Below, piece by piece: positions 8,215-17,590 of a stretch of 64,000 nucleotides of DNA. Under the pieces are notes generated by a model, which was given only the letters and a program-made list of their open reading frames with translations, did no database searches and was not told the origin of the DNA. Position numbers and translations under genes: made by a program. The stretch's first letter is position 1. Each line of letters opens with the position of its first letter. The stretch is from Actinoplanes aureus. GTDB lineage: Bacteria > Actinomycetota > Actinomycetes > Mycobacteriales > Micromonosporaceae. Location of the stretch: the NCBI RefSeq assembly GCF_015704865.1, contig NZ_JADQTO010000008.1:27231-91230 (forward strand), in the 5' to 3' direction.

Positions 8215-9285
8215 TCAGACCGAGCGGCGGGTGCTGGCCTCGGCCAGCGCGGCCAGCACGCCGCGGGCCTCGTCCTCGATCGGGGCCTGCCGCAGCGCTG
8301 CGAGGGCCTCGGCGCTGAGGACGTCGATCCGCTCCTCGGTCGCCGCCAGGGCCCCGCAGTCGCGGATGACGGCCCGCAGGTGCTCCACACCGGAGTCGTC
8401 CAGCTCCGGATCGCCGAGCGCCGCGTCCAGCTCGGCCCGGGCCGGCTCGTCCAGCGCGGAGAACGCCGACGCCACCAGGTAGGTGCGCTTGCCCTCCCGC
8501 AGGTCGTCGCCGGCCGGCTTGCCGGTCTGTGCCGGATCGCCGAAGACGCCCAGCACGTCGTCGCGGAGCTGGAACGCCTCGCCGAGCGGCAACCCGAAGG
8601 CGGCGTACGCGGCGAACACGTCGGCGCCGCCGCCGGCCAGGGCCGCCCCGAGCAGCAGCGGCCGCTCGACGGTGTACTTGGCGGACTTGTACCGGGCCAC
8701 CTTCCCGGCCCGCTCCACGGAGGTGTCCGCGGTCGCCTGCGTGAGCACGTCGAGGAACTGCCCGACCGTCACCTCGGTACGCATCTGGTCGAAGACCGGC
8801 CGGGCCCGCGCCAGATCGGCCAGCGGCAGCCCGGAGCCGTGCAGCATCTCGTCCGACCAGACCAGCGCCAGGTCGCCGAGCAGCACCGCCGACGAGTCGC
8901 CGAACCCCGCCGGGTCACCCCGCCAGCCCGCGCCGATGTGCCGTGCCTCGAACCGCCGGTGCACCGACGGCTCGCCGCGCCGGGTGTCCGACCGGTCCAT
9001 CAGATCGTCGTGGATGAGGGCGCTGGCCTGCACGAACTCCAGTGCCGAGACAGCCGCCACCACCTCGTCGGAATCCACACCGCCGGCGCCCCGGAACCCC
9101 CAGTAGGCGAACGCGGGCCGCAGCCGCTTGCCACCGCCGAGGACGAACGCCGCCACGGTGTCGGCCACCTCGTCGAGCGCCGGGTCGATCTCCAGCAGCC
9201 GGGCCCGCTGAGTGGCGAGAAACCCGGCCAGAACCTTGTCGACACGCGGCCGCAGGCCGGCCCGCTCAAGGGGAGAAGTTGTCAC
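8215..9285 (-). CDS. idsA: Polyprenyl (geranylgeranyl/farnesyl-type) diphosphate synthase
   Basis: Trans-isoprenyl diphosphate synthase, 356 residues, that extends allylic diphosphates with isopentenyl diphosphate. The first aspartate motif is DDLMD (in LIHDDLMDRSDTRRGE) and the second is DDVLG (in QLRDDVLGVFGD). The DDxxG form of the second motif and the residues before the first fit short-chain (C15-C20) enzymes. It is the positional counterpart of idsA2. It may supply geranylgeranyl diphosphate for the carotenoid genes further along, but that is inference. TAGCGT lies 7 bases before the GTG, so the transcript is probably leaderless. Confidence 0.9.
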   Translation of the reverse strand: MTTSPLERAGLRPRVDKVLAGFLATQRARLLEIDPALDEVADTVAAFVLGGGKRLRPAFAYWGFRGAGGVDSDEVVAAVSALEFVQASALIHDDLMDRSDTRRGEPSVHRRFEARHIGAGWRGDPAGFGDSSAVLLGDLALVWSDEMLHGSGLPLADLARARPVFDQMRTEVTVGQFLDVLTQATADTSVERAGKVARYKSAKYTVERPLLLGAALAGGGADVFAAYAAFGLPLGEAFQLRDDVLGVFGDPAQTGKPAGDDLREGKRTYLVASAFSALDEPARAELDAALGDPELDDSGVEHLRAVIRDCGALAATEERIDVLSAEALAALRQAPIEDEARGVLAALAEASTRRSV

Positions 9286-9292
9286 GGAACTG

Positions 9293-9298
9293 ACGCTA
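9293..9298 (-). promoter_or_regulatory. Putative -10 element (TAGCGT) for leaderless idsA
   Basis: On the minus strand TAGCGT is followed by 7 bases and then the GTG at 9285. No Shine-Dalgarno sequence is present. It lies in the short divergent gap shared with metF. Confidence 0.4.
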
Positions 9299-9349
9299 TC
9301 TGGTCGGCTGTGGCACGGCACGAGCAGATCACCCGCCGTGGGCGCCCGG

Positions 9350-9355
9350 TACAGT
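9350..9355 (+). promoter_or_regulatory. Putative -10 element (TACAGT) for leaderless metF
   Basis: TACAGT ends 6 bases before the GTG at 9362. Together with the idsA element on the other strand it makes a compact divergent promoter of about 75 bases. Confidence 0.4.
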
Positions 9356-9361
9356 GCCGGT

Positions 9362-10285
9362 GTGTCTCTCGGTCTTCCCTCCCGCCTGCCCGGCACGCCG
9401 TCCATCGGCGAGCTGATCCGCGGGGCGGCCCCGACGTTCTCGTTCGAGTTCTTCCCGCCCAAGACGCCGGAGGGCGAGCGGCTGCTCTGGCAGGCGATCC
9501 GCGAGCTGGAGTCGCTGCGGCCCAGCTTCGTGTCGATCACGTACGGCGCGGGCGGCACCACGCGGGACACCACGGTGGCCGTCACCGAGCGGGTGGCGAC
9601 CGAGACCACCCTGCTGCCGATGGCGCACCTGACCGCGGTGAACCACTCGGTCGCCGAGCTGCGCAACGTGATCGGCCGGCTGGCCGGTGCCGGAATCCGC
9701 AACGTGCTGGCGCTGCGCGGCGACCCGCCCGGCGACCCGATGGGCGAGTGGGTGCGGCACCCGGACGGCGTGGACTATGCCGAGGACCTGGTCCGGCTGG
9801 TGCGGGAGGCCGGCGACTTCTGCGTCGGGGTGGCCGCGTTTCCGTACAAGCATCCGCGCTCGGCGGACGTGGCGGGGGACACCGCCAACTTCGTCGGCAA
9901 GTGCCGGGCCGGCGCCGACTTCGCGATCACCCAGATGTTCTTCGACGCGGACGACTACCTGCGGCTGCGCGACCGGGTGGCGGCGACCGGCTGTGACACG
10001 CCGATCGTGCCCGGCGTCATGCCGGTCACCCGGATGGCGACTATCGAGCGGTCGGTGCAGCTCTCCGGCGCGCCGTTCCCGCCGGAGCTGCTGCGGCGCT
10101 TCGAACGGGTCGCCGGCGACGAGGCGGCGGTCCGCAAGCTCGGCATCGAGACGTGCAGCGAGATGTGCGCGCGGCTGCTCGACGAGGGTGTGCCCGGCAT
10201 CCACTTCATCACCCTGAACCGGTCGACCGCGACCCGCGAGGTCTGGCAGCAGCTGGCGCCCACCCAGGTCGCCGCGGCCGCCTGA
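9362..10285 (+). CDS. metF: Methylenetetrahydrofolate reductase
   Basis: Reduces 5,10-methylene- to 5-methyl-tetrahydrofolate with an FAD cofactor, supplying methyl groups for methionine synthesis. The 307-residue product has the family opening FSFEFFPPKTPEG with the catalytic Glu, SITYGAGGTTRD, NVLALRGDPP, ITQMFFD and PGVMPVT, all in the expected order of the TIM barrel. GTG 9362 is chosen because a TACAGT hexamer sits at leaderless spacing. The M. tuberculosis counterpart by position is Rv2172c. The CDP-alcohol transferase gene follows after 7 bases and is probably in the same transcript. Confidence 0.93.
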   Translation: MSLGLPSRLPGTPSIGELIRGAAPTFSFEFFPPKTPEGERLLWQAIRELESLRPSFVSITYGAGGTTRDTTVAVTERVATETTLLPMAHLTAVNHSVAELRNVIGRLAGAGIRNVLALRGDPPGDPMGEWVRHPDGVDYAEDLVRLVREAGDFCVGVAAFPYKHPRSADVAGDTANFVGKCRAGADFAITQMFFDADDYLRLRDRVAATGCDTPIVPGVMPVTRMATIERSVQLSGAPFPPELLRRFERVAGDEAAVRKLGIETCSEMCARLLDEGVPGIHFITLNRSTATREVWQQLAPTQVAAAA

Positions 10286-10292
10286 CCCGGCG

Positions 10293-10961
10293 GTGACCTG
10301 GGACGAGTACGCGACAGCCTGGTCCGGGCTGCACGGTGGCTTCGATCCGCGGCGGGCGTCGCCTCTGATCCGGGGGTGGGTGCGTGGGGCGTACCGAATC
10401 GGGTCCTGGCTGAGCCGTCACCACATCGCGCCGATCGTGGTGACCGCGACCGGGCTGCTGCTCTGTCTGGCCGTGCCGCTCGCGGCACTGGCCGGGTCGC
10501 CGGGTCTCGCGCTCGGCGCGATCCTGGTGCTGCTGGCCGCCGCCGCGGACGGGCTGGACGGCGCGGTGGCCGTGATCAGCGGGCGGACCAGCCGGGCCGG
10601 TTTCGTGTACGACTCGATCGCCGACCGGCTGGGTGAGATGGCCTGGCTGGCGGCCTTCTGGGTGGCCGGCGTGCCGGGCTGGCTGGTGGTGGTCGCCGGG
10701 GCGGCGAGCTGGCTGCACGAGTACCTGCGGGCGCGTGCGGCGGTGGCCGGGATGGCCGAGATCGGCGCGGTGACGGTGGGGGAGCGGCCCACCCGGGTGG
10801 CCGTCACGGTCAGCGGGTTTCTCGTCGCGCCCCTGGCCGCGCTGGTGGCGACGCCATGGGTCACGATCGCCGTGCTGGTCGTGGCCGCCGGCGCCTGGCT
10901 GGCGCTGCAGGTCGCCGGCCTGATCCAGCTGACCGTCGCCGTGCGGCGCGCGCTGCGCTGA
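10293..10961 (+). CDS. CDP-alcohol phosphatidyltransferase family membrane protein
   Basis: A 222-residue integral membrane protein with about six hydrophobic segments. The CDP-alcohol phosphotransferase signature near residues 88-115 reads DGLDGAVA, then GFVYDSIADR, giving the four metal-binding aspartates. The Arg that usually follows the Ala of this signature is Val here. It probably joins a CDP-activated lipid to an alcohol (phosphatidylglycerol- or phosphatidylinositol-phosphate-type chemistry), but the acceptor cannot be told from the sequence. GTG start 7 bases after metF. Confidence 0.8.
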   Translation: MTWDEYATAWSGLHGGFDPRRASPLIRGWVRGAYRIGSWLSRHHIAPIVVTATGLLLCLAVPLAALAGSPGLALGAILVLLAAAADGLDGAVAVISGRTSRAGFVYDSIADRLGEMAWLAAFWVAGVPGWLVVVAGAASWLHEYLRARAAVAGMAEIGAVTVGERPTRVAVTVSGFLVAPLAALVATPWVTIAVLVVAAGAWLALQVAGLIQLTVAVRRALR

Positions 10962-10972
10962 TCTTTATTCGG

Positions 10973-11001
10973 TTGTCGGGCGTCGATGCCGCGCCTATTT
11001 T
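10973..11001 (+). promoter_or_regulatory. Candidate promoter for the HNH gene
   Basis: TTGTCG (10973-10978) and TATTTT (10996-11001) are separated by 17 bases in an unusually AT-rich patch. Each matches the sigma-70 consensus at four of six positions. The HNH start lies 68 bases downstream behind a GGAGGTGA ribosome site. Confidence 0.35.
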
Positions 11002-11069
11002 CTTTGTCAGCAGGCAGGCCTTCTGACCTGCGATTTCCTTCACTTATTCGCTTGCGGAGGTGACGAAGA

Positions 11070-11507
11070 ATGAGCGCGGTCATGGTGCTGAACGCCGACT
11101 GCGGGCCGCTGCATCGGGTCAGCCTCCGGCACGCGATTCGGATGCTGTTCCGGCAGGTGGCGGTGGTGCACGAGGCGCAGCCGGACGCGACCATCGGGGT
11201 GTTCCCGGTGCCGACCGTGGTGCGGCTGGTCAGCTATGTGGTGACCAGGTGGCGGCGGGGACGCGGACCGGCCTGGTCGCGGGCCGGTGTGCTGGCGCGG
11301 GACGGGCGGGTCTGTGCGTACTGCGGGGACACCGCGTCGACCATCGACCACGTGCTGCCCCGCTCGCGCGGCGGCCGTAACGAGTGGACCAACACCGTCG
11401 CCGCCTGCGGCCGGTGCAACAACCGCAAGGGTGACCGGACGCCCGCCGAGGCTCGCATGCCGCTGCGCGTGACGCCGACCGCGCCGGTGTGGGCGGTCTT
11501 CTCCTGA
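11070..11507 (+). CDS. HNH endonuclease domain protein
   Basis: A 145-residue protein whose C-terminal half is an HNH nuclease: two Cys in CAYCG, the IDHVLPRSRGG core with the catalytic His, NTVAACGRCNNRKGDRTP with the Asn and a second Cys pair for zinc, and the closing segment. The N-terminal half (MSAVMVLNADCGPLHRVSLR) matches small chromosomal HNH proteins common in actinobacteria rather than phage or homing nucleases. A strong ribosome site lies upstream. Its cellular target is not known. The gene is closed by a 14-bp stem terminator. Confidence 0.85.
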   Translation: MSAVMVLNADCGPLHRVSLRHAIRMLFRQVAVVHEAQPDATIGVFPVPTVVRLVSYVVTRWRRGRGPAWSRAGVLARDGRVCAYCGDTASTIDHVLPRSRGGRNEWTNTVAACGRCNNRKGDRTPAEARMPLRVTPTAPVWAVFS

Positions 11508-11510
11508 TCA

Positions 11511-11548
11511 GACGGCCGGCGGGTGCACACGGGGACCCGCCGGCCGTC
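11511..11548 (+). terminator. Stem-loop terminator after the HNH gene
   Basis: Perfect 14-bp stem (11511-11524 with 11535-11548) and a 10-base loop, starting 3 bases after the stop codon. There is no T-tract, as is usual in high-GC actinobacteria. Confidence 0.75.
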
Positions 11549-11552
11549 GCCT

Positions 11553-11558
11553 TAGGCT
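11553..11558 (+). promoter_or_regulatory. Putative -10 element (TAGGCT) for leaderless marR
   Basis: TAGGCT ends 7 bases before the GTG at 11566 and directly follows the HNH terminator. No ribosome-binding sequence is visible. Confidence 0.4.
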
Positions 11559-11565
11559 GGTTCTC

Positions 11566-12033
11566 GTGCCCGCGCCCGAACGAGCTCAGCGTGACATCAG
11601 CCGCCTCCTCAATGAGGCCGGGCACGTCCTGTCGAACCGGCTCGCCGCCGCGCTCGCCGAGATCGACCTGACGCCCCGGACGCAGTGTGTGCTGGTGCAC
11701 GCGCTGGAGGAGGAGCGCACCCAGATCCAGCTCGCCGCCCTGGCCGGCGTCGACAAGACCACCATGGTGAGCACCGTCGACGAGATGGAGCGGCGCGGGC
11801 TGGCCGAGCGCCGCCCGGCCGCCAGCGACCGGCGGGCCCGGATCATCGCGGTCACCGAGGCCGGCCGGCGCCTGGCCGAAGAGGGCCAGCGAATCGTCGA
11901 CCGCGTGCACGGCGAAGCCCTCGCCGCCTTCGATCCGGCCCGCCGCGACGCTTTCATCGACCTGCTGACCGAGTTGGCCGGCGCAATCTCACCCACCGGC
12001 CCGCAGCCGATCCGCCGCCCTCGCGGTCGCTGA
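11566..12033 (+). CDS. MarR-family transcriptional regulator
   Basis: A 155-residue winged-helix regulator. The DNA-binding region spans about residues 45-100: QIQLAALAGVDKTTMVSTVDEMERRGLAERR, then the wing ASDRRARIIAVTEAG with the conserved DxRxR. MarR proteins usually repress neighbouring genes and are released by a small ligand. The nearest candidate site is the inverted repeat at 12044-12060 between this gene and the next. TAGGCT upstream suggests a leaderless transcript. Confidence 0.88.
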   Translation: MPAPERAQRDISRLLNEAGHVLSNRLAAALAEIDLTPRTQCVLVHALEEERTQIQLAALAGVDKTTMVSTVDEMERRGLAERRPAASDRRARIIAVTEAGRRLAEEGQRIVDRVHGEALAAFDPARRDAFIDLLTELAGAISPTGPQPIRRPRGR

Positions 12034-12043
12034 GCCTGGCTAT

Positions 12044-12060
12044 GTCAACAAATCGTTGAC
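12044..12060. promoter_or_regulatory. Inverted repeat GTCAAC-N5-GTTGAC, candidate MarR operator
   Basis: Perfect 6-bp arms (12044-12049 and 12055-12060) with a 5-base spacer. It overlaps the -35 region of the next gene, whose TAGGCT -10 is at 12067-12072, 17 bases downstream of the first arm. Size and symmetry suit a MarR dimer, but binding is inference. Confidence 0.5.
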
Positions 12061-12078
12061 TTACGGTAGGCTGCCGGG

Positions 12079-12576
12079 GTGGCTGATCTGAGTGACCTTC
12101 GTGCGATCCCGGCTCGGCGGGCTCGCCTGGACGCCGAGGAACTGGCATTGATCGACCGGGCCCGGCGCGACGGTGCGACCTGGCCGGAGATCGCCGCGGC
12201 GCTCGGCCTGGCCAGCCGCCAGGCGGCCGAGCAACGCCGGCTCCGATTGGCCCGGGCCGCCGAGCGCGAGTCCCGGCCGCATCGGGATCAGCTCGATCTG
12301 GGGTACGGCCAAAGCGTCCCCGGCCTGCGCGAATCCGCCGTCGAGCTGCACCGGAGGATCGGTGCGGACCGTCGCTGGGACGGCCGGTTCGCTCGCGCCG
12401 CTCTGGTGCGCGAGACGCTGTCGGCCGCCCCCGATGCCCCCGCCGGAGCGCTCTTCGACCTGGTCGCCGCCGTGCTGACCGACCTCGCCGGACCGGAGGT
12501 CCCCACGCTTCCGGCACCGCTGCGCACGGCAGTGGCGCGACTGCGCGAGACGATGGCAGCCGCCACCCCGGATTGA
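12079..12576 (+). CDS. Small helix-turn-helix protein of unknown role
   Basis: A 165-residue protein. Residues 20-55 (DAEELALIDRARRDGATWPE, then IAAALGLASRQAAEQRR) form a clear helix-turn-helix resembling sigma-region-4-like domains. The rest is Ala/Arg-rich and helical with no recognised fold. A TAGGCT element ends 6 bases before the GTG, suggesting a leaderless mRNA, and an inverted repeat overlaps the -35 region, so it is probably under the upstream MarR protein or self-control. I do not recognise a specific family function. Confidence 0.65.
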   Translation: MADLSDLRAIPARRARLDAEELALIDRARRDGATWPEIAAALGLASRQAAEQRRLRLARAAERESRPHRDQLDLGYGQSVPGLRESAVELHRRIGADRRWDGRFARAALVRETLSAAPDAPAGALFDLVAAVLTDLAGPEVPTLPAPLRTAVARLRETMAAATPD

Positions 12577-12603
12577 CATCGGTCCACTCAACACCCCAGG
12601 ATT

Positions 12604-12620
12604 TGAGTCCTATCGACTCA
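12604..12620. promoter_or_regulatory. Inverted repeat TGAGTC-N5-GACTCA upstream of the MFS gene
   Basis: Perfect 6-bp arms (12604-12609 and 12615-12620). It ends 15 bases before the MFS ATG and just before its ribosome site, a typical repressor position. The half-site TGAGT is the same as in the two sites beside tetR at 14352-14395, but the spacing is 3 bases longer. Confidence 0.5.
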
Positions 12621-12635
12621 GGTCTGGAGTGGTGG

Positions 12636-13856
12636 ATGCGACGCAACAGCGCACTGTTCGTACTGATCTCGCTCTTCTCCGGCTTCGGCGGCAACGCGAT
12701 GACCCTCGCCGCCGGGGTCTGGATCGTGGATCTGACCGGCTCCGCCGCCCTCGCCGCACTCGCCGGGCTCGGCATCTACGCACCCAGCCTGGCCGCGCCC
12801 TGGCTCGGTGCCCTCGTCGACCGGTTCCCGCGCCGCCCGCTGCTGATCGCCACCGATCTCCTGGTCGGCGCCGCGCTGTGCAGCCTGCTGACCGTCCACT
12901 CGACCGGCCAGGTGGCACTGATCTATGCGGTCCTGCTGGTCCGCGGCATCGGTTACGTCCTGCTGGACGCCGGTGAGACCGCCCTGCTGCCGGCCGCCCT
13001 GCCGCGGGATGCGCTGGGCACCGTCAACGGCTGGCGCTCCAGCGCCCAGGAGGGCATGAAGCTGCTGGCTCCGCTCGCCGGCGCCGCCCTCTACGCTTGG
13101 CGCGGCCCGGTCCCGGTCGTCCTGCTGTGCGCGGTCCTGCCCCTGGTGACCGCCCTCCTGTACGCCCTGGTCGCCCTCAGACCGGCCGCCACCGCCCCGC
13201 CGGCCGAGCACGAGCCCGCCGGCCTCGGATGGCAGTCGGTCAAGGCCGGTGTGCGCACGCTCTGGGATGGGCCGATGCGGGTTCCGGTCGCGGTCGCGGC
13301 AGTGGCGATCGGCGTCTCCGGTGTCACCAACGCGGCCGTGCTGTCCCGTGTCGTCGACGGGTTGCAGCTGCCCGCCACTCACCTGGGAATTCTCGCCAGC
13401 GTTCAGGGCGCCGGCTCGATCGTCGGCGGCGTCCTGGTCGGCCGGTTGCTGTCCCGGATCGAGGCCACCCGGGTGGCGTCGCTCGGCGCGGTGCTCTTCG
13501 CGTTCGCCTGCGCGGCCTGGTGCCTGCCCTGGTGGCCGGCGCTGATCGCGGGCAGCTTGCTGGCCGGGCTGGGCCTGCCGTGGACGTTGATCGCCGCTCT
13601 CACCGCGATCCAGACCGGGACGCCGGACCACCTGCTGGGGAGGGTGGCCGCCACCGGGAACATGGTCATGTTCGGCCCGATCGCTCTGACTCTCCCGCTC
13701 GGTTCGGCGCTGGTCCTGCTGGGCAGCCGCGTGCCACTGCTGCTCGGCATGGTGGTGGTCCTGGCCACTGGTCTCCTCGCGATCACCAGGCGGCCGGTGC
13801 CGGCCGACCGGCTGACGGTCACGACTGAGCGCGCAGACCGGCGAAGACGACGGTGA
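12636..13856 (+). CDS. MFS exporter (MFS_3, enterobactin-exporter-like)
   Basis: A 406-residue, about 12-segment major facilitator protein. It begins MRRNSALFVLISLFSGFGG and has the loop-2/3 motif GALVDRFPRRPLLIATD near residue 65-80, as in MFS_3 drug and siderophore exporters. The start is ATG 12636: GGAG sits six bases upstream, and the longer in-frame TTG start would place a good inverted-repeat operator inside the coding sequence. The end overlaps the convergent TetR gene by 38 bases. A shared TGAGT half-site suggests TetR control of export of a toxic compound; the substrate is unknown. Confidence 0.88.
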   Translation: MRRNSALFVLISLFSGFGGNAMTLAAGVWIVDLTGSAALAALAGLGIYAPSLAAPWLGALVDRFPRRPLLIATDLLVGAALCSLLTVHSTGQVALIYAVLLVRGIGYVLLDAGETALLPAALPRDALGTVNGWRSSAQEGMKLLAPLAGAALYAWRGPVPVVLLCAVLPLVTALLYALVALRPAATAPPAEHEPAGLGWQSVKAGVRTLWDGPMRVPVAVAAVAIGVSGVTNAAVLSRVVDGLQLPATHLGILASVQGAGSIVGGVLVGRLLSRIEATRVASLGAVLFAFACAAWCLPWWPALIAGSLLAGLGLPWTLIAALTAIQTGTPDHLLGRVAATGNMVMFGPIALTLPLGSALVLLGSRVPLLLGMVVVLATGLLAITRRPVPADRLTVTTERADRRRRR

Positions 13857-14349
13857 GAGTGCGTCTCTGCAGGTCTTCGTCCCAGCCGCTGTGCAGGGCG
13901 CCCTGACAGACGCTCACCAGCAGGGCCATCACCTCGGGCAGCCGGATTCCGGTGTGCACCGCACCGCTGGCCTGCGCCTCGGCCAGCAGGGTGCCGACGG
14001 CGCTCTCCAGATGACCGACGGCCTCCGCCAGGCGGATGTCGACGGGCAGCAGGTCGACGACGGTCTTCTTGGCCGCCGCCTGGGCCACCACATGCGTGAA
14101 GAAAGCGAACAGGTCGTGCTCGGCGGCCTCCTCGACCAGCCTGGCTAGCAGCCGTTTCATGATCGCGGCGAGCAGGTCGTCCTTGGTGGGGAAGTGCCGG
14201 AAGACCGTACCGATGGCGACTCCGGCGCGGCGGGCCACCTCCTCGGTCGAGGCGGTGGGTCCGAGTTCGGCGAAGACGGCCTCGGCGGCGTCCAGGATGC
14301 GTGCCCGGTTGCGCGCGGCGTCGGCGCGCAGGGGCGGCTCCTCTAGCAA
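13819..14349 (-). CDS. TetR-family transcriptional regulator
   Basis: A 176-residue repressor. The N-terminal helix-turn-helix covers about residues 12-58 (ARILDAAEAVFAELGPTAST, EEVARRAGVAIGTVFRHFPTK). The C-terminal ligand domain is typical of the SbtR-like subgroup. No ATG or GTG is available, so TTG at 14349 is used, with GGAG seven bases upstream. Two inverted repeats with TGAGT/ACTCA half-sites lie between it and the divergent NTF2-like gene, so it probably represses both itself and that gene, and perhaps the MFS gene. Confidence 0.88.
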   Translation of the reverse strand: MLEEPPLRADAARNRARILDAAEAVFAELGPTASTEEVARRAGVAIGTVFRHFPTKDDLLAAIMKRLLARLVEEAAEHDLFAFFTHVVAQAAAKKTVVDLLPVDIRLAEAVGHLESAVGTLLAEAQASGAVHTGIRLPEVMALLVSVCQGALHSGWDEDLQRRTLTVVFAGLRAQS

Positions 14350-14351
14350 GT

Positions 14352-14394
14352 TGAGTCTCCACTCACTATTGTCGGATAAATCGAGTGCTGACTC
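14352..14394. promoter_or_regulatory. Two TetR-type operators in the tetR / NTF2-like divergent gap
   Basis: Site 1 is TGAGT-N4-ACTCA (14352-14365). Site 2 is GAGT-N4-ACTC (14383-14394). They are 30 bases apart, about three helical turns. A rightward promoter can be drawn with TTGAGT (14351-14356) and GATAAA (14375-14380) at 18-base spacing, so site 1 would cover the -35 and site 2 the start point. Confidence 0.6.
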
Positions 14395-14413
14395 ATATTA
14401 CGAGGAGACTGCC

Positions 14414-14815
14414 GTGACACCGAGCGAAATCTTCGACCGGATGCGCGCCCACTGGCTGGCCGGCCGGTCCACCTTCGACGCCGAGCTGCTCGCCGACGAC
14501 GTGGTGATCGAGACGCCGTTCGCAGCGCCCGGCCGGCCGAGCCGGACCGAGGGCAGGCAGCGGGTGCTGGAGTACACCGAGGCGGGCCGGGCGTCGTTCC
14601 CGGTGCGGTTCGACGACTGTCGCAACGTGACGATCCACGAGACCGCAGACCCGGAAGTGATCGTCGTCGAGTACGAGCTGGCCGGCACCCACACGGGCAC
14701 CGGCGTGACCGCCTCCGCGCCGTTCATCGCGGTGCTGCGGACCCGGGACGGCAAACTCGCACACTGGCGGGAGTACCAGCACACCCTGGCCATCGCCGAG
14801 GCGATGGCCGGCTGA
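14414..14815 (+). CDS. NTF2-like (SnoaL-type) small protein
   Basis: A 133-residue protein with the NTF2/SnoaL cone fold pattern: an N-terminal helix (PSEIFDRMRAHWLAG), then ADDVVIETPFAAPGRP, and a late sheet ending FIAVLRTRDGKLAHWREYQ. The family includes ketosteroid isomerases and polyketide cyclases but also many proteins without known activity. A GAGGAG ribosome site precedes the GTG. It is divergent from tetR across two operators, so it is the likely direct target of that repressor, perhaps a detoxifying partner of the MFS exporter (inference). Confidence 0.82.
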   Translation: MTPSEIFDRMRAHWLAGRSTFDAELLADDVVIETPFAAPGRPSRTEGRQRVLEYTEAGRASFPVRFDDCRNVTIHETADPEVIVVEYELAGTHTGTGVTASAPFIAVLRTRDGKLAHWREYQHTLAIAEAMAG

Positions 14816-14858
14816 GCGAGGGAAAGCATCCGCCGATACCGGTGGGCAAGAGCCGAAA

Positions 14859-14892
14859 CGGGTGCCCGGCACGTCGTTGTGCCGGGCACCCG
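14859..14892. terminator. Bidirectional stem-loop terminator
   Basis: Perfect 14-bp stem (14859-14872 with 14879-14892), 6-base loop. It lies between the convergent ends of the NTF2-like gene (14815) and sdhB (14902), so it can serve both. Confidence 0.75.
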
Positions 14893-14901
14893 GGTTCATG
14901 A

Positions 14902-15644
14902 TCAGTGCTTGCTGATCGCCTTGCGGTAGTCGCTGTTGAGACGGCCGATCAGGCTGAGCGGGATGCCCTTGGGGCAGACCTCGGCGCACTCGCCCATGTT
15001 GGTGCAGCCGCCGAAGCCGGCGTCGTCCTGTGCCTGGAGCATGTCGATCACCCGGGTGTCGCGTTCCGGCTGGCCCTGCGGCATCAGGCCGAGGTGGGTG
15101 ATCTTCGCGGCGGTGAACAGCATCGACGAGCCGTTCGGGCAGGCCGCGACGCAGGCGCCGCAGCCGATGCAGGTGGCCGCCTCGAACGCGGCGTCGGCGT
15201 CCTTCTTGGGCACCGGGGTGGCGTGCGCGTCCGGCGCGGTGCCGGTGGGGGCGCTGATGTAGCCACCAGCCTGAATGATCTTGTCGAACGAGGTCCGGTC
15301 GACGACCAGGTCCTTGATCACCGGGAAGGCGGCGGCGCGCCACGGCTCGACGTCGATGACGTCGCCGTCCTTGAAGTGCCGCATGTGCAGCTGGCAGGTG
15401 GTGGTGGCCTTCTCCGGGCCGTGCGCCACGCCGTTGATGACCATGCTGCACGCGCCGCAGATGCCCTCACGGCAGTCGTGGTCGAAGGCGATCGGGTCGT
15501 CGCCGTTGAGGATCAGCGTCTCGTTGAGTACGTCGATCATCTCGAGGAACGACGCGTCGGGGGAGATGTCCTTCACGTCGTAGGTGACCATCTGCCCGGC
15601 GGAAGAAGGGCCGGACTGACGCCACACCCGTACCTTGATGTCCA

Positions 15645-15645
<1 letters not shown>
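14902..15645 (-). CDS. sdhB: Succinate dehydrogenase iron-sulfur subunit
   Basis: Carries electrons from the flavoprotein to quinone. The 247-residue product shows the three cluster-binding regions: the 2Fe-2S segment CREGICGACSM plus a later Cys, the 4Fe-4S motif CIGCGACVAACP near 160, and the 3Fe-4S motif CTNMGECAEVCPKGI near 215. The ATG shares its A with the sdhA stop (TAATG), so translation is coupled. The layout resembles the Sdh1 complex of mycobacteria (Rv0247c-Rv0249c). Confidence 0.95.
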
Positions 15646-17588
<1,943 letters not shown>

Positions 17589-17590
17589 GA

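Noticed and set aside
12573..12635. Upstream TTG start for the MFS protein
   Set aside because: It would put the TGAGTC-N5-GACTCA operator inside the gene and lacks a ribosome site, while ATG 12636 has GGAG at good spacing.
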